Of a stretch of DNA of 64,000 bases, positions 26,186 through 33,079 are shown piece by piece. Position numbers and translations under genes: made by a program. The notes beneath the pieces were generated by a model, which saw only the letters and a list, made by a program, of their open reading frames with translations, was not told where the DNA came from and ran no database searches. This DNA comes from RGIG6353 sp045653035 (GTDB taxonomy: Bacteria; Bacillota; Clostridia; Oscillospirales; SIG627), in contig JAZOLO010000003.1 in NCBI GenBank assembly GCA_045653035.1, positions 54,799-118,798 of the forward strand, written 5' to 3'. Positions within the stretch are counted from its first letter, which is position 1; each line of letters starts with the position of its first letter.

Positions 26186-27010
26186 ATGAGTGAATACATA
26201 ATAAATATACTTCTTGCGGTAGTATGGTTTCTTGTAATAGGCAGTGCTCTTGGCATAGCACTTGCCCTTGCCGCAAAGTTCATGAAAGTAAAAGAAGACC
26301 CCAGAATACAAGAAATAGCCGATAATCTTCCTCAGGCAAATTGTGGAGGCTGCGGTTATGCTGGATGCGGGGCATTTGCAACAGCGGTAGCAAGTGGTGA
26401 AGTAAGCCCTACAAAGTGTGCGGTAGCATCAAAGGAAGCTATTTCAAAGATAGCAGCTATAATGGGCATTCAACCAGAAACACAGGTAAGAATGCGTGCA
26501 CAGGTAATGTGCAGCGGAACTCGCGATCACGCTAAGCTCAAATACGAGTATGAGGGCATACAAGACTGCATATCAGCAGTAAGACTTGCAGGCGGAAACA
26601 AGCTTTGTCCAAATGGCTGTATGGGATTTGGAAGCTGTGTTGAGGCTTGTAAATTCGATGCAATAAAAATCATAAACGGCACAGCGGCGGTAGACTACAC
26701 AAAGTGCCAGGCCTGCGGTGCATGTGTTTCAGCTTGTCCCAAGGGACTTATTTCTCTTATTCCTTTTGAAGCAAAATATTGGGTTGGTTGTAAGTGTACC
26801 GAAAAAGGCGCTTCCACAAAAACCTGGTGCGACGTAGGATGTATCGGCTGTAAAATATGTGAAAAGAACTGTGAAAGCGGTGCAATCAAAGTAGAGAACA
26901 ATCTTGCAAGAATTGACTATTCTCTTTGTAACTCATGTGGTAAGTGCTTTGAGGTTTGTCCTAGACACATTATATGGTCTTCTGAAGTGCACCCTGCACA
27001 AAGCATATAA
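26186..27010 (+). CDS. rnfB: Rnf electron transport complex subunit RnfB
   Basis: The ferredoxin-accepting subunit: an N-terminal membrane helix (about residues 5-30), then an Fe-S domain with NCGGCGYAGCGAFA and distal Cys, and further cluster motifs CPNGCMGFGSC, CQACGACVSACP, CIGCKICEKNC and CNSCGKCFEVCP. The 274-residue length fits clostridial RnfB. Last gene of the operon; a strong terminator follows. Confidence 0.96.
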   Translation: MSEYIINILLAVVWFLVIGSALGIALALAAKFMKVKEDPRIQEIADNLPQANCGGCGYAGCGAFATAVASGEVSPTKCAVASKEAISKIAAIMGIQPETQVRMRAQVMCSGTRDHAKLKYEYEGIQDCISAVRLAGGNKLCPNGCMGFGSCVEACKFDAIKIINGTAAVDYTKCQACGACVSACPKGLISLIPFEAKYWVGCKCTEKGASTKTWCDVGCIGCKICEKNCESGAIKVENNLARIDYSLCNSCGKCFEVCPRHIIWSSEVHPAQSI

Positions 27011-27068
27011 AAAACTATAGACAATTTTGAGAATAAGTGTTAAAATATGTTATACGCTGTTCTCACCA

Positions 27069-27099
27069 AAAAAGTCGGGAGAATATCTCCCGACTTTTT
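27069..27099 (+). terminator. Terminator of the rnf operon
   Basis: A 13-14-bp stem (arms about 27070-27082 and 27086-27098) with a three-base loop and a T-run built into the right arm. Confidence 0.9.
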
Positions 27100-27102
27100 G
27101 AA

Positions 27103-27134
27103 TAAAATGGGGAGAGTGACCTCTCCCCATTTTA
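27103..27134 (-). terminator. Terminator of spoVG
   Basis: A perfect 14-bp stem (27103-27116 with 27121-27134), TGAC loop, 4 bases past the spoVG stop; CATTTTATTC follows on the minus strand. Confidence 0.85.
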
Positions 27135-27138
27135 TCAG

Positions 27139-27426
27139 TTATTCTTCTGTCGTTTCGGCATTTTTTACATTTGCCAACTCTTCTCTGTAAGCAGCAAGAA
27201 CAGCTTCCTCGATCTCTGTTCTAAATTCCGCGTTGATAGGATGTGCAATGTCGCGGTAAGTTCCATCAGAATTCTTGCGACTTGGCATTACAATGAAATA
27301 TCTGTCATTAGCGTAAATCACCTTGATGTCGTGTACTGCCAGTTGAGCGTCGAAAGTAAGCGATACTACCGCCTTAAGAGGACCCTCATCGAACGTCTTT
27401 CTGATTTTGATGTCTGTGATCTTCAT
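27139..27426 (-). CDS. spoVG: SpoVG family regulator
   Basis: A 95-residue protein opening MKITDIKIRKTFDEGPLKAV, with the conserved SLTFDAQLAVHDIKVI, MPSRKNSDGTYRDIAHPIN and the C-terminal regulatory helix. SpoVG is a small DNA/RNA-binding protein affecting septation and other regulons, present also in non-sporulating Firmicutes. The ATG at 27426 follows AAAGGAG; the frame's earlier start (27456) precedes that site. It is divergent from murC across a 96-base AT-rich gap in which I see no confident promoter. Confidence 0.96.
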   Translation of the reverse strand: MKITDIKIRKTFDEGPLKAVVSLTFDAQLAVHDIKVIYANDRYFIVMPSRKNSDGTYRDIAHPINAEFRTEIEEAVLAAYREELANVKNAETTEE

Positions 27427-27522
27427 AATACTTTGGCTCCTTTTCTGTTTGTACATTTTAAATAATTTTTTACCAAAATAAAATAATTATATATTCAATA
27501 TTACCACACGAAAGGCGTAAAG

Positions 27523-28878
27523 ATGTTAACAAAGTGTAAATTTTTATATAACAAATATATAAATAACAAAATTTGTCTGATACTGGGCATCGGCGGAGTA
27601 AGCATGTCTTCCATTGCTTTGATGTTAAAAAACATGGGATATTTTGTAAAAGGATACGATGCAAAAAAAGGTCAGTACACCTCTCTTGTAGAAAATGCCG
27701 GAATAGAGGTTTGTTACGGCGACGAGATGCCAAGCCTTGAAAACGTTGGAGCTGTAGTATACACCGCCGCAATAAAAGAGGACTTCCCTCTCCTTGCTCG
27801 TGCGAGAAGCGAGGGAATACATACAGTTGTAAGAGCACCTTTTCTAGGTGAGCTTATGAAGTGCTACGAGAACAGAATAGGCATTTCAGGCACTCACGGT
27901 AAATCCACCACATCGGGCATGATTTCAGAAATTTTTCTTGATGCAGGACTTGACCCTACCATTATGATAGGTGCAGACCTTCCCTCGATAAACGGAGGAT
28001 TTCGTATGGGACAGGGTGATACCTTTGTTTTCGAGGCGTGTGAGTACAAAGACTCATTTCTCTCCTTCACACCCACAGTTTCGGTAGTTCTTAACGTTGA
28101 GCTTGACCATACCGATTACTTCAAGAGTCTTGACCAGATGAAGGACTCTTATTCAAAATTTATGAATATTTCACAAAGAGCGATAGTTTGTGCGGACAGC
28201 GAAAATGCCCTTTCGGCAGCAAGTAAAATGAATGGGGACGTTATCCCCTATTCGGTATCAGGCAAGGGCAAAGTGAACGCCGAGAACGTAAAACTCGTTC
28301 ATGGCTTTGCTGAATTTGACGTGACAGTTGACGGGGAATTCTTTATACATGTAAAGCTTTCTGTACCTGGAATCTTTCAGGTGTCAAATGCACTTGCCTC
28401 AATAGCTGTATCACGTCTTATGGGCATTGATGCCGAAAGTATAGCAAAGGGACTTCAAAACTTCAAGGGAGTAGGCAGACGATTTCAGTACAGAAAGAAC
28501 CTTAACGGTGCAGACGTTTACGACGACTATGCACATCATCCAGACGAAATAAAAGCAACTATAGAAACAGCAAGAACTCTTGAAAAAGACCGCGTTATCG
28601 TAGTATATCAGCCTCATACATACTCTAGAACGCACGACCTTTTAGAGGATTTTGCAAAGAGCTTCGCGAGCTGTGACGAGGTTATTTTTGCCGACATATA
28701 TGCGGCAAGAGAAAAGAATACATACGGCATTTCTTCAAAGGATTTAGCAGACAGGATTCCTCACTCCAAATATCTTGGTGACTTTGAAAAAATCGAGAAA
28801 TACATACGCGACACAGTAAAAGAAAACGACCTTGTACACATAATGGGAGCAGGAAATATTATTGATATAAAAATATAA
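27523..28878 (+). CDS. murC: UDP-N-acetylmuramate-L-alanine ligase
   Basis: Adds the first amino acid, L-Ala, to UDP-MurNAc in peptidoglycan precursor synthesis. The 451-residue Mur ligase has an N-terminal Rossmann domain (GIGGVSMSSIA), the ATP loop GTHGKSTTSGM, the NVELDHTDYF motif and a C-terminal ligase domain with VYDDYAHHPDEI. It is a single gene between spoVG and ychF rather than part of a mur-fts cluster. Confidence 0.95.
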   Translation: MLTKCKFLYNKYINNKICLILGIGGVSMSSIALMLKNMGYFVKGYDAKKGQYTSLVENAGIEVCYGDEMPSLENVGAVVYTAAIKEDFPLLARARSEGIHTVVRAPFLGELMKCYENRIGISGTHGKSTTSGMISEIFLDAGLDPTIMIGADLPSINGGFRMGQGDTFVFEACEYKDSFLSFTPTVSVVLNVELDHTDYFKSLDQMKDSYSKFMNISQRAIVCADSENALSAASKMNGDVIPYSVSGKGKVNAENVKLVHGFAEFDVTVDGEFFIHVKLSVPGIFQVSNALASIAVSRLMGIDAESIAKGLQNFKGVGRRFQYRKNLNGADVYDDYAHHPDEIKATIETARTLEKDRVIVVYQPHTYSRTHDLLEDFAKSFASCDEVIFADIYAAREKNTYGISSKDLADRIPHSKYLGDFEKIEKYIRDTVKENDLVHIMGAGNIIDIKI

Positions 28879-28901
28879 ACTATAATTTGTGAAAAACGCT
28901 G

Positions 28902-28930
28902 TTGATTTCATGAATTCAATATGTTATAAT
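28902..28930 (+). promoter_or_regulatory. Promoter of ychF
   Basis: TTGATT (28902-28907) and TATAAT (28925-28930), 17-base spacer, 54 bases before the ATG. Confidence 0.75.
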
Positions 28931-28983
28931 ACCATTTGTTATACATTAGAATACTTTTTGAAAATTAAGGAGATTTAAAATAT

Positions 28984-30087
28984 ATGAAACTTGGTATAGT
29001 AGGACTTCCAAACGTTGGTAAATCCACTCTTTTTAACGCTATAACAGGTGCGGGAGCAGAAGCGGCAAATTACCCCTTCTGTACTATTGACCCTAACGTT
29101 GGTGTAGTAACAGTGCCCGACGAAAGACTTGACGTGCTTGCAAAGATGTATTCACCCGAAAAGATAACAAAGGCGATAATAGAATTCGTTGATATTGCAG
29201 GACTTGTTAAAGGGGCTGCTGCAGGTGAAGGACTTGGAAACAAGTTTTTATCACACATTCGTGAGGTAGATGCTATTGTTCACGTAGTGCGTTGCTTTGA
29301 AAACGACGACGTAGTTCACGTAAATTCAAAAATCGACCCTCTTGATGACATCAGTACCATAAACACCGAGCTTATCCTTTCAGATATAGAAATTCTTGAA
29401 AGAAGAATAGACAGAGCCACAAAGGCACTCAAGGGTGACAAGAGCGTTCAGGTGGAGCTTGATTTTCTTAATAAATTAAAAGCTCATCTTGACGGTGGTG
29501 AAAGTGCAAGAAGCCTTGAAAGAACAGAAGACGAGGAAAAGTTCATGTCAGACATTCCCCTCCTTTCGGCAAAGCCTGTAATATATGCGGCAAACATCGG
29601 TGAAAACGACATTCCTGACATGGATGACCTTGAAAATAAGAATGAACACTTCAAGACGGTAGCTGATTTTGCAAGAAGTGAAAATTCGGGTGTTCTCCCC
29701 ATTTGTGCTAATATCGAGGCGGAGATTGCCGAGCTTGACGATGATGAAAAGGCAATGTTCCTTGAAGACCTTGGACTCAAAACGTCAGGACTTGACAGAC
29801 TTATAAAGGAAAGCTATTCACTTCTCGGTCTTATCAGCTTCCTCACGGCAGGTGAGCCTGAAGTTCGTGCATGGACTATTAAGAAGGGTACTAAAGCACC
29901 TCAGGCGGCAGGTAAGATACACTCGGATATCGAAAGAGGATTTATCAGAGCAGAAATCATTTCATTCGAGGACCTTGTTTTAACAGGCTCGTTGGCTTCG
30001 GCAAAGGATAAAGGACTTGTAAGAAGCGAAGGTAAGGACTATGTTATGAAGGACGGAGACGTTACTCTTTTCAGATTTAACGTATAA
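28984..30087 (+). CDS. ychF: Obg-family ATPase YchF
   Basis: A 367-residue ribosome-associated P-loop ATPase. It has Walker A GLPNVGKST, YPFCTIDPNVG (switch I), DIAGLVKGA (G3), a coiled-coil insert, and the C-terminal TGS domain (RAWTIKKGTKAPQAAGKIH). The usual NKxD is altered, as is normal for this ATP-preferring family. Its own promoter precedes it and a hairpin terminator follows. Confidence 0.96.
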   Translation: MKLGIVGLPNVGKSTLFNAITGAGAEAANYPFCTIDPNVGVVTVPDERLDVLAKMYSPEKITKAIIEFVDIAGLVKGAAAGEGLGNKFLSHIREVDAIVHVVRCFENDDVVHVNSKIDPLDDISTINTELILSDIEILERRIDRATKALKGDKSVQVELDFLNKLKAHLDGGESARSLERTEDEEKFMSDIPLLSAKPVIYAANIGENDIPDMDDLENKNEHFKTVADFARSENSGVLPICANIEAEIAELDDDEKAMFLEDLGLKTSGLDRLIKESYSLLGLISFLTAGEPEVRAWTIKKGTKAPQAAGKIHSDIERGFIRAEIISFEDLVLTGSLASAKDKGLVRSEGKDYVMKDGDVTLFRFNV

Positions 30088-30120
30088 AAAACAAATATTA
30101 TCTCATAGCCTATTGGTATA

Positions 30121-30154
30121 AAAAACGTTGAAGGTCAAAGCCTTCAACGTTTTT
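30121..30154 (+). terminator. Bidirectional terminator after ychF
   Basis: A perfect 14-bp stem (30121-30134 with 30141-30154) with A-run and T-run flanks, serving ychF and the facing minus-strand gene, whose stop lies at its edge. Confidence 0.9.
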
Positions 30155-30599
30155 ATATATTCCATTCTCCATATATATCAATCATATCAACTGCACTCTT
30201 TTTCATTGCTTTCGCCATAGCATAAGCTCTGAATGCATTTGTGGGTGACCCGTTTCTTATGAAGTAACAAAAGGCAGTGCTACTTTCCTTCGCCATATAC
30301 TCGTTTCTAAGTATTTTTGCATAAGAGGAAAATACTCCCTCCAAAGGTAGTGTTATCACCTCGTCATAAAGGCTTTCATCATATTTGTCACCCTCCAATG
30401 GATACAATACCACTTTTATCAGAGGATAAACTCTTTTCGCTTTTTGCAAAAACTTTGCTATAATAACGTCATTTTTTCCGTCGCACGTTACGAGGAATTC
30501 GGTAAGTCCGCATTCAAAAAATACAGCTGCACTCTTTATCAAAAGCTTTTCCATTGTTTTAGCATCACAGCATTCATCGACAAAAAAAGATGCTATCAT
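30153..30599 (-). CDS. Uncharacterised 148-residue protein, possibly SLOG/DUF1273-like
   Basis: The arrangement of an N-terminal strand, a helix, FLVTCDGKNDVIIAKFLQKA and then a VYPLIKVVLYPLEGD strand resembles small SLOG-type Rossmann proteins such as YpsA relatives, which bind nucleotide ligands. The match is by pattern only and the glycine-rich loop is atypical (CDGKND). The ATG follows GGGGAG. A rho-independent terminator sits only about 14 bases before the Shine-Dalgarno start region, so expression may need readthrough from the hairpin RNA upstream. Confidence 0.55.
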   Translation of the reverse strand: MIASFFVDECCDAKTMEKLLIKSAAVFFECGLTEFLVTCDGKNDVIIAKFLQKAKRVYPLIKVVLYPLEGDKYDESLYDEVITLPLEGVFSSYAKILRNEYMAKESSTAFCYFIRNGSPTNAFRAYAMAKAMKKSAVDMIDIYGEWNI

Positions 30600-30611
30600 A
30601 AATTTCTCCCC

Positions 30612-30653
30612 ACAAAAATAAAAAGTGCGTACCTCCGAAAAGAGATACGCACT
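30612..30653 (-). terminator. Intrinsic terminator or attenuator upstream of the SLOG-like gene
   Basis: AGTGCGTA (30653-30646) pairs with TACGCACT (30631-30624), with a small inner stem, and TTTTTATTTTTG follows on the minus strand. No minus-strand ORF ends before it, so it should end the RNA arising at about 30827. Confidence 0.8.
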
Positions 30654-30829
30654 AAAAAACGTTTCTACTCTTTCTCAAAAGGTTGCTAAAACTTTTTAAT
30701 ACACCTTATTAAGCTAATAAAAACAAAACAAAGCATACGAGCAAGAGCAAACGCTTTTTACATAGCGTTCGCTTGTTTTGTTTTTATTATTAAAAAAATA
30801 AAGTATATTTTATTAAAAAGTTTTAGCAA
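30613..30829 (-). ncRNA. Candidate long-hairpin RNA (sRNA or leader), about 215 nt
   Basis: Bases 30683-30829 form an imperfect inverted repeat: a 19-bp perfect outer stem (30683-30701 with 30811-30829), a 17-bp perfect middle stem, and a 10-bp apical stem. Within the 8-bp stretch between outer and middle stems and within the apical stem, the deviations from Watson-Crick are G-U pairs in minus-strand RNA but would be A-C mismatches in plus-strand RNA. A promoter (30834-30862) and a terminator (30612-30653) fit the same strand. The alternative is an AT-rich MITE-like repeat. Confidence 0.55.
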
Positions 30830-30833
30830 TAAA

Positions 30834-30862
30834 AGTATAACACAATAATGGTAAAATTACAA
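30834..30862 (-). promoter_or_regulatory. Promoter of the candidate hairpin RNA
   Basis: TTGTAA (30862-30857) and TATACT (30839-30834) with a 17-base spacer on the minus strand; the expected start (about 30827) falls on the edge of the inverted repeat. Confidence 0.65.
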
Positions 30863-30882
30863 GTTTTATTTACCATATTCGC

Positions 30883-30909
30883 GTTATGACATTCTATGAA
30901 TGTCATAAC
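30883..30909. promoter_or_regulatory. Perfect 12-bp palindromic operator candidate
   Basis: Arms 30883-30894 and 30898-30909 (GTTATGACATTC and its complement) flank a TAT spacer. The site covers the -35 area of the downstream XRE gene and lies just behind the -35 of the minus-strand RNA promoter, so one protein could control both. Confidence 0.65.
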
Positions 30910-30925
30910 ACTAAGAATTATAGCA

Positions 30926-30931
30926 TATAAT
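30926..30931 (+). promoter_or_regulatory. -10 element of the XRE regulator gene
   Basis: TATAAT, with a poor -35 (TCATAA) 17 bases upstream that lies inside the palindrome. A weak -35 within an operator suggests a regulated promoter. Confidence 0.5.
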
Positions 30932-30973
30932 TTCATTGTTGACAAGCACAAAATGTCAAAAAGAGGAAATTTT

Positions 30974-31213
30974 ATGTTTATAAACAAAACTTGTGATGGA
31001 TTGAATAATATTTGTGGCAAAAATATTGCTAAGTTTCGCATGAAGCTAGGAATTTCTCAAAGAGAACTCGCCGACAAAATGCAACTTGTAGGAATTGATA
31101 TTGATAAAAATGCTATCCAACGAATTGAATGTGGGAAACGGTTTGTCACCGATATTGAAGTAATTGCATTTGCTAAAGTATTTAATATAACTTTTGAAGA
31201 GCTCTTAATTTAA
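30974..31213 (+). CDS. Small XRE-family HTH transcriptional regulator
   Basis: A 79-residue protein that is essentially one Cro/CI-type helix-turn-helix: NIAKFRMKLGISQRELADKM followed by a recognition-helix part NAIQRIECGKRFVTDIE. The ATG at 30974 has AGAGG at proper distance; in-frame ATGs at 30896 and 30953 lack one, and the first lies inside the operator. AT-rich and without partner genes. Autoregulation through the adjacent palindrome is likely by analogy but unproven. Confidence 0.85.
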   Translation: MFINKTCDGLNNICGKNIAKFRMKLGISQRELADKMQLVGIDIDKNAIQRIECGKRFVTDIEVIAFAKVFNITFEELLI

Positions 31214-31238
31214 TCTGGTAAATAGTTTTTAGTAAAAT

Positions 31239-31286
31239 AAATCTCTTTGTCTATAGCTTTTTGACTATAGGTGAGGAGATTTTTTT
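31239..31286 (+). terminator. Terminator of the XRE regulator gene
   Basis: AAATCTC (31239-31245) and GAGATTT (31276-31282) close an interrupted stem with an inner CTATAG/CTATAG helix, and a T-run follows. The rest of the gap to the hrcA promoter shows nothing else. Confidence 0.7.
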
Positions 31287-31393
31287 ATTTATACCATATC
31301 ACGGTTTTACTTTATTTCATTATTTATAATACAAAGTTTTTTCTATTCATAATATGTTTACAATAAAAATATAGAAAAACTTTCAAAAGACTA

Positions 31394-31422
31394 TTGACTT
31401 TTTTTGTAATCGGTGGTAAATT
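31394..31422 (+). promoter_or_regulatory. Promoter of the hrcA-grpE-dnaK operon
   Basis: TTGACT (31394-31399) and TAAATT (31417-31422), 17-base spacer, directly ahead of the CIRCE element. Confidence 0.7.
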
Positions 31423-31433
31423 TATAACGTAAG

Positions 31434-31460
31434 TTAGCACTTGGTGCAAGAGAGTGCTAA
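31434..31460 (+). promoter_or_regulatory. CIRCE element (HrcA operator)
   Basis: TTAGCACTT-N9-GAGTGCTAA, one base from the canonical CIRCE inverted repeat, just downstream of the promoter. HrcA binds it and represses the heat-shock operon; the hrcA gene follows at once, giving autoregulation. Confidence 0.96.
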
Positions 31461-31486
31461 ATCCAACAAAGAAAGACGGTGAAGCG

Positions 31487-32518
31487 ATGGATTTAAACGA
31501 AAGAAAAAGAAGGATACTGAAATCCATTGTCGATACGTATATCTCATCGGGAGAGCCTGTAGGCTCCAAGTATTTAAGCGATGCTTTGGGCTTTGAGCTT
31601 TCTTCTGCTACTATAAGAAACGAGATGAGCGAGCTTGAAAGTCTTGGGCTTTTAGAGCAGCCTCACACCTCGGCAGGACGAGTTCCCTCAAGCCTTGGAT
31701 ACAAGATGTACGTTGACAGTCTGATGAACCAATACTCCTTATCTCTTGAGGAAATCAACGTGCTCAACGACGTCATGAACTCAAGGCTTCATCATCTCTC
31801 AGAGATAGTAGGAGACCTTACAAGAGTTCTTTCGGATATGACGGATTACACCGCCTTTGCATATACTGCAAAGCCAAGGGCAAGTACCATTGTCAGATAC
31901 GAGGGTGTATATCTATCCCCCAGAAATTTTCTCCTGGTAATGATTACCTCACAGGATAACGTAAAGACAAGACAGATAAAAACCGATATCACTCTCACAA
32001 GCGAAGTGCTTACGGTTATTATAAAGCTTCTTAATGAAAATCTCTCCTCGGTAAATATAGAGCAGATGAATTTAGAGGATATTTACGCACTTGAGGACAA
32101 GTTCGGAGTTTACAGAGGTCTTCTTTCGGATATATTAAGAATAGTGGTAGATACTGTCAGAGGAGAGAACGAAAAAGAGGTTTACCTTGACGGAATGTCA
32201 AATATTTTAAAGCATCCCGACTTTGCGGATATTTCAAAAACGAGAAGTCTTATTTCACTGCTTGAAGACAAGGAGGACCTTATCCGCATGATAACCGACC
32301 CCTCGGTAGGTCACGACGGACTCAACGTACTTATCGGTGACGATACCTTTGAGGAGGGTCTTAATAAAACAAGCTGTGTATACCATAAATTCAATATAGG
32401 AGATAACATGACGGGTGTTCTTGGACTTATCGGTCCAAAACGAATGGACTACTCGGGAGTTATAGCAAGACTTGAATACGTAGTAAGAAATCTTATCGGC
32501 GACGAGGAATCTAATTAA
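31487..32518 (+). CDS. hrcA: Heat-inducible transcription repressor HrcA
   Basis: A 343-residue repressor of CIRCE operons: an N-terminal winged helix with SSATIRNEMSELESLGLLEQ and HTSAGRVPSSLGYKMYVD, then a dimerisation and GAF-like regulatory part ending in a conserved GVLGLIGPKRMDYS. The ATG at 31487 (MDLNERKRR) is preferred over the frame's upstream start at 31454, which lies inside the CIRCE element. Confidence 0.96.
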   Translation: MDLNERKRRILKSIVDTYISSGEPVGSKYLSDALGFELSSATIRNEMSELESLGLLEQPHTSAGRVPSSLGYKMYVDSLMNQYSLSLEEINVLNDVMNSRLHHLSEIVGDLTRVLSDMTDYTAFAYTAKPRASTIVRYEGVYLSPRNFLLVMITSQDNVKTRQIKTDITLTSEVLTVIIKLLNENLSSVNIEQMNLEDIYALEDKFGVYRGLLSDILRIVVDTVRGENEKEVYLDGMSNILKHPDFADISKTRSLISLLEDKEDLIRMITDPSVGHDGLNVLIGDDTFEEGLNKTSCVYHKFNIGDNMTGVLGLIGPKRMDYSGVIARLEYVVRNLIGDEESN

Positions 32519-32538
32519 CTTATCAGAAAGGACAAGAC

Positions 32539-33057
32539 ATGGCAGAAGAAAAGAAAGAGCTTGAAACCGAGGAAGCTGTAGAAAATGCTGAGGAAACAGT
32601 GACCGAGGAAGAAGCAGTAGCAGAAGAAAAGACAGTAACTGCTAGCGAGTATGCTGAGCTTTATGACAAATATCTGAGAAACATTGCAGAATTTGACAAC
32701 TACAAGAAGCGTACTCAAAAAGAAAAAGATGAAATTTATTCCATAGCAAAGGCAGACGTGGTAACGTCGCTTCTTCCCGTTATCGACAACTTTGAGAGAG
32801 CTGAAAAGTTCTCGAAGGATGCGGGTGTCGAGGAAGGAATGGCACTTATCAAAAAGCAATTTGCGGAATTTCTTAAAAAAATCGGAGTTGAAGAAATTGA
32901 GGCGGAAATGAAGCCCTTTGACCCCAACTTCCACAACGCTGTTCTCCATGAGGACAAAGAGGATATTCCCGAAAACACCGTAGTCGAGGTGCTTCAGAAG
33001 GGATATATTCTAGGTGAAAAGGTAATACGACATGCGATGGTTAAAGTCGCAAACTAA
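32539..33057 (+). CDS. grpE: Nucleotide exchange factor GrpE
   Basis: A 172-residue cochaperone that releases ADP from DnaK. It has an acidic disordered start (Glu/Ala-rich, residues 1-35), a long dimerising helix with RNIAEFDNYKKRTQKEKDEI, and the C-terminal beta domain ending PENTVVEVLQKGYILGEKV. It starts 20 bases after hrcA with a GAAAGGA Shine-Dalgarno. Confidence 0.96.
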   Translation: MAEEKKELETEEAVENAEETVTEEEAVAEEKTVTASEYAELYDKYLRNIAEFDNYKKRTQKEKDEIYSIAKADVVTSLLPVIDNFERAEKFSKDAGVEEGMALIKKQFAEFLKKIGVEEIEAEMKPFDPNFHNAVLHEDKEDIPENTVVEVLQKGYILGEKVIRHAMVKVAN

Positions 33058-33079
33058 ATAAAGAAAGAGGTATTTTATT

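Noticed and set aside
27427..27522. Promoters between spoVG and murC
   Set aside because: AT-rich sequence gives many weak -10 look-alikes but no pair with a good -35 and 16-18-base spacing on either strand.
30683..30829. Inverted repeat as an insertion sequence or transposon end
   Set aside because: No transposase frame, no convincing target duplication (AAAAGG versus TAAAAG flanks) and a promoter-terminator fit on one strand; kept as a candidate RNA, with a MITE as the alternative.
30683..30829. 6S RNA identity for the hairpin RNA
   Set aside because: Stem-loop-stem order is suggestive, but most of the putative central bubble can pair and I cannot point to conserved 6S sequence, so the name is not applied.
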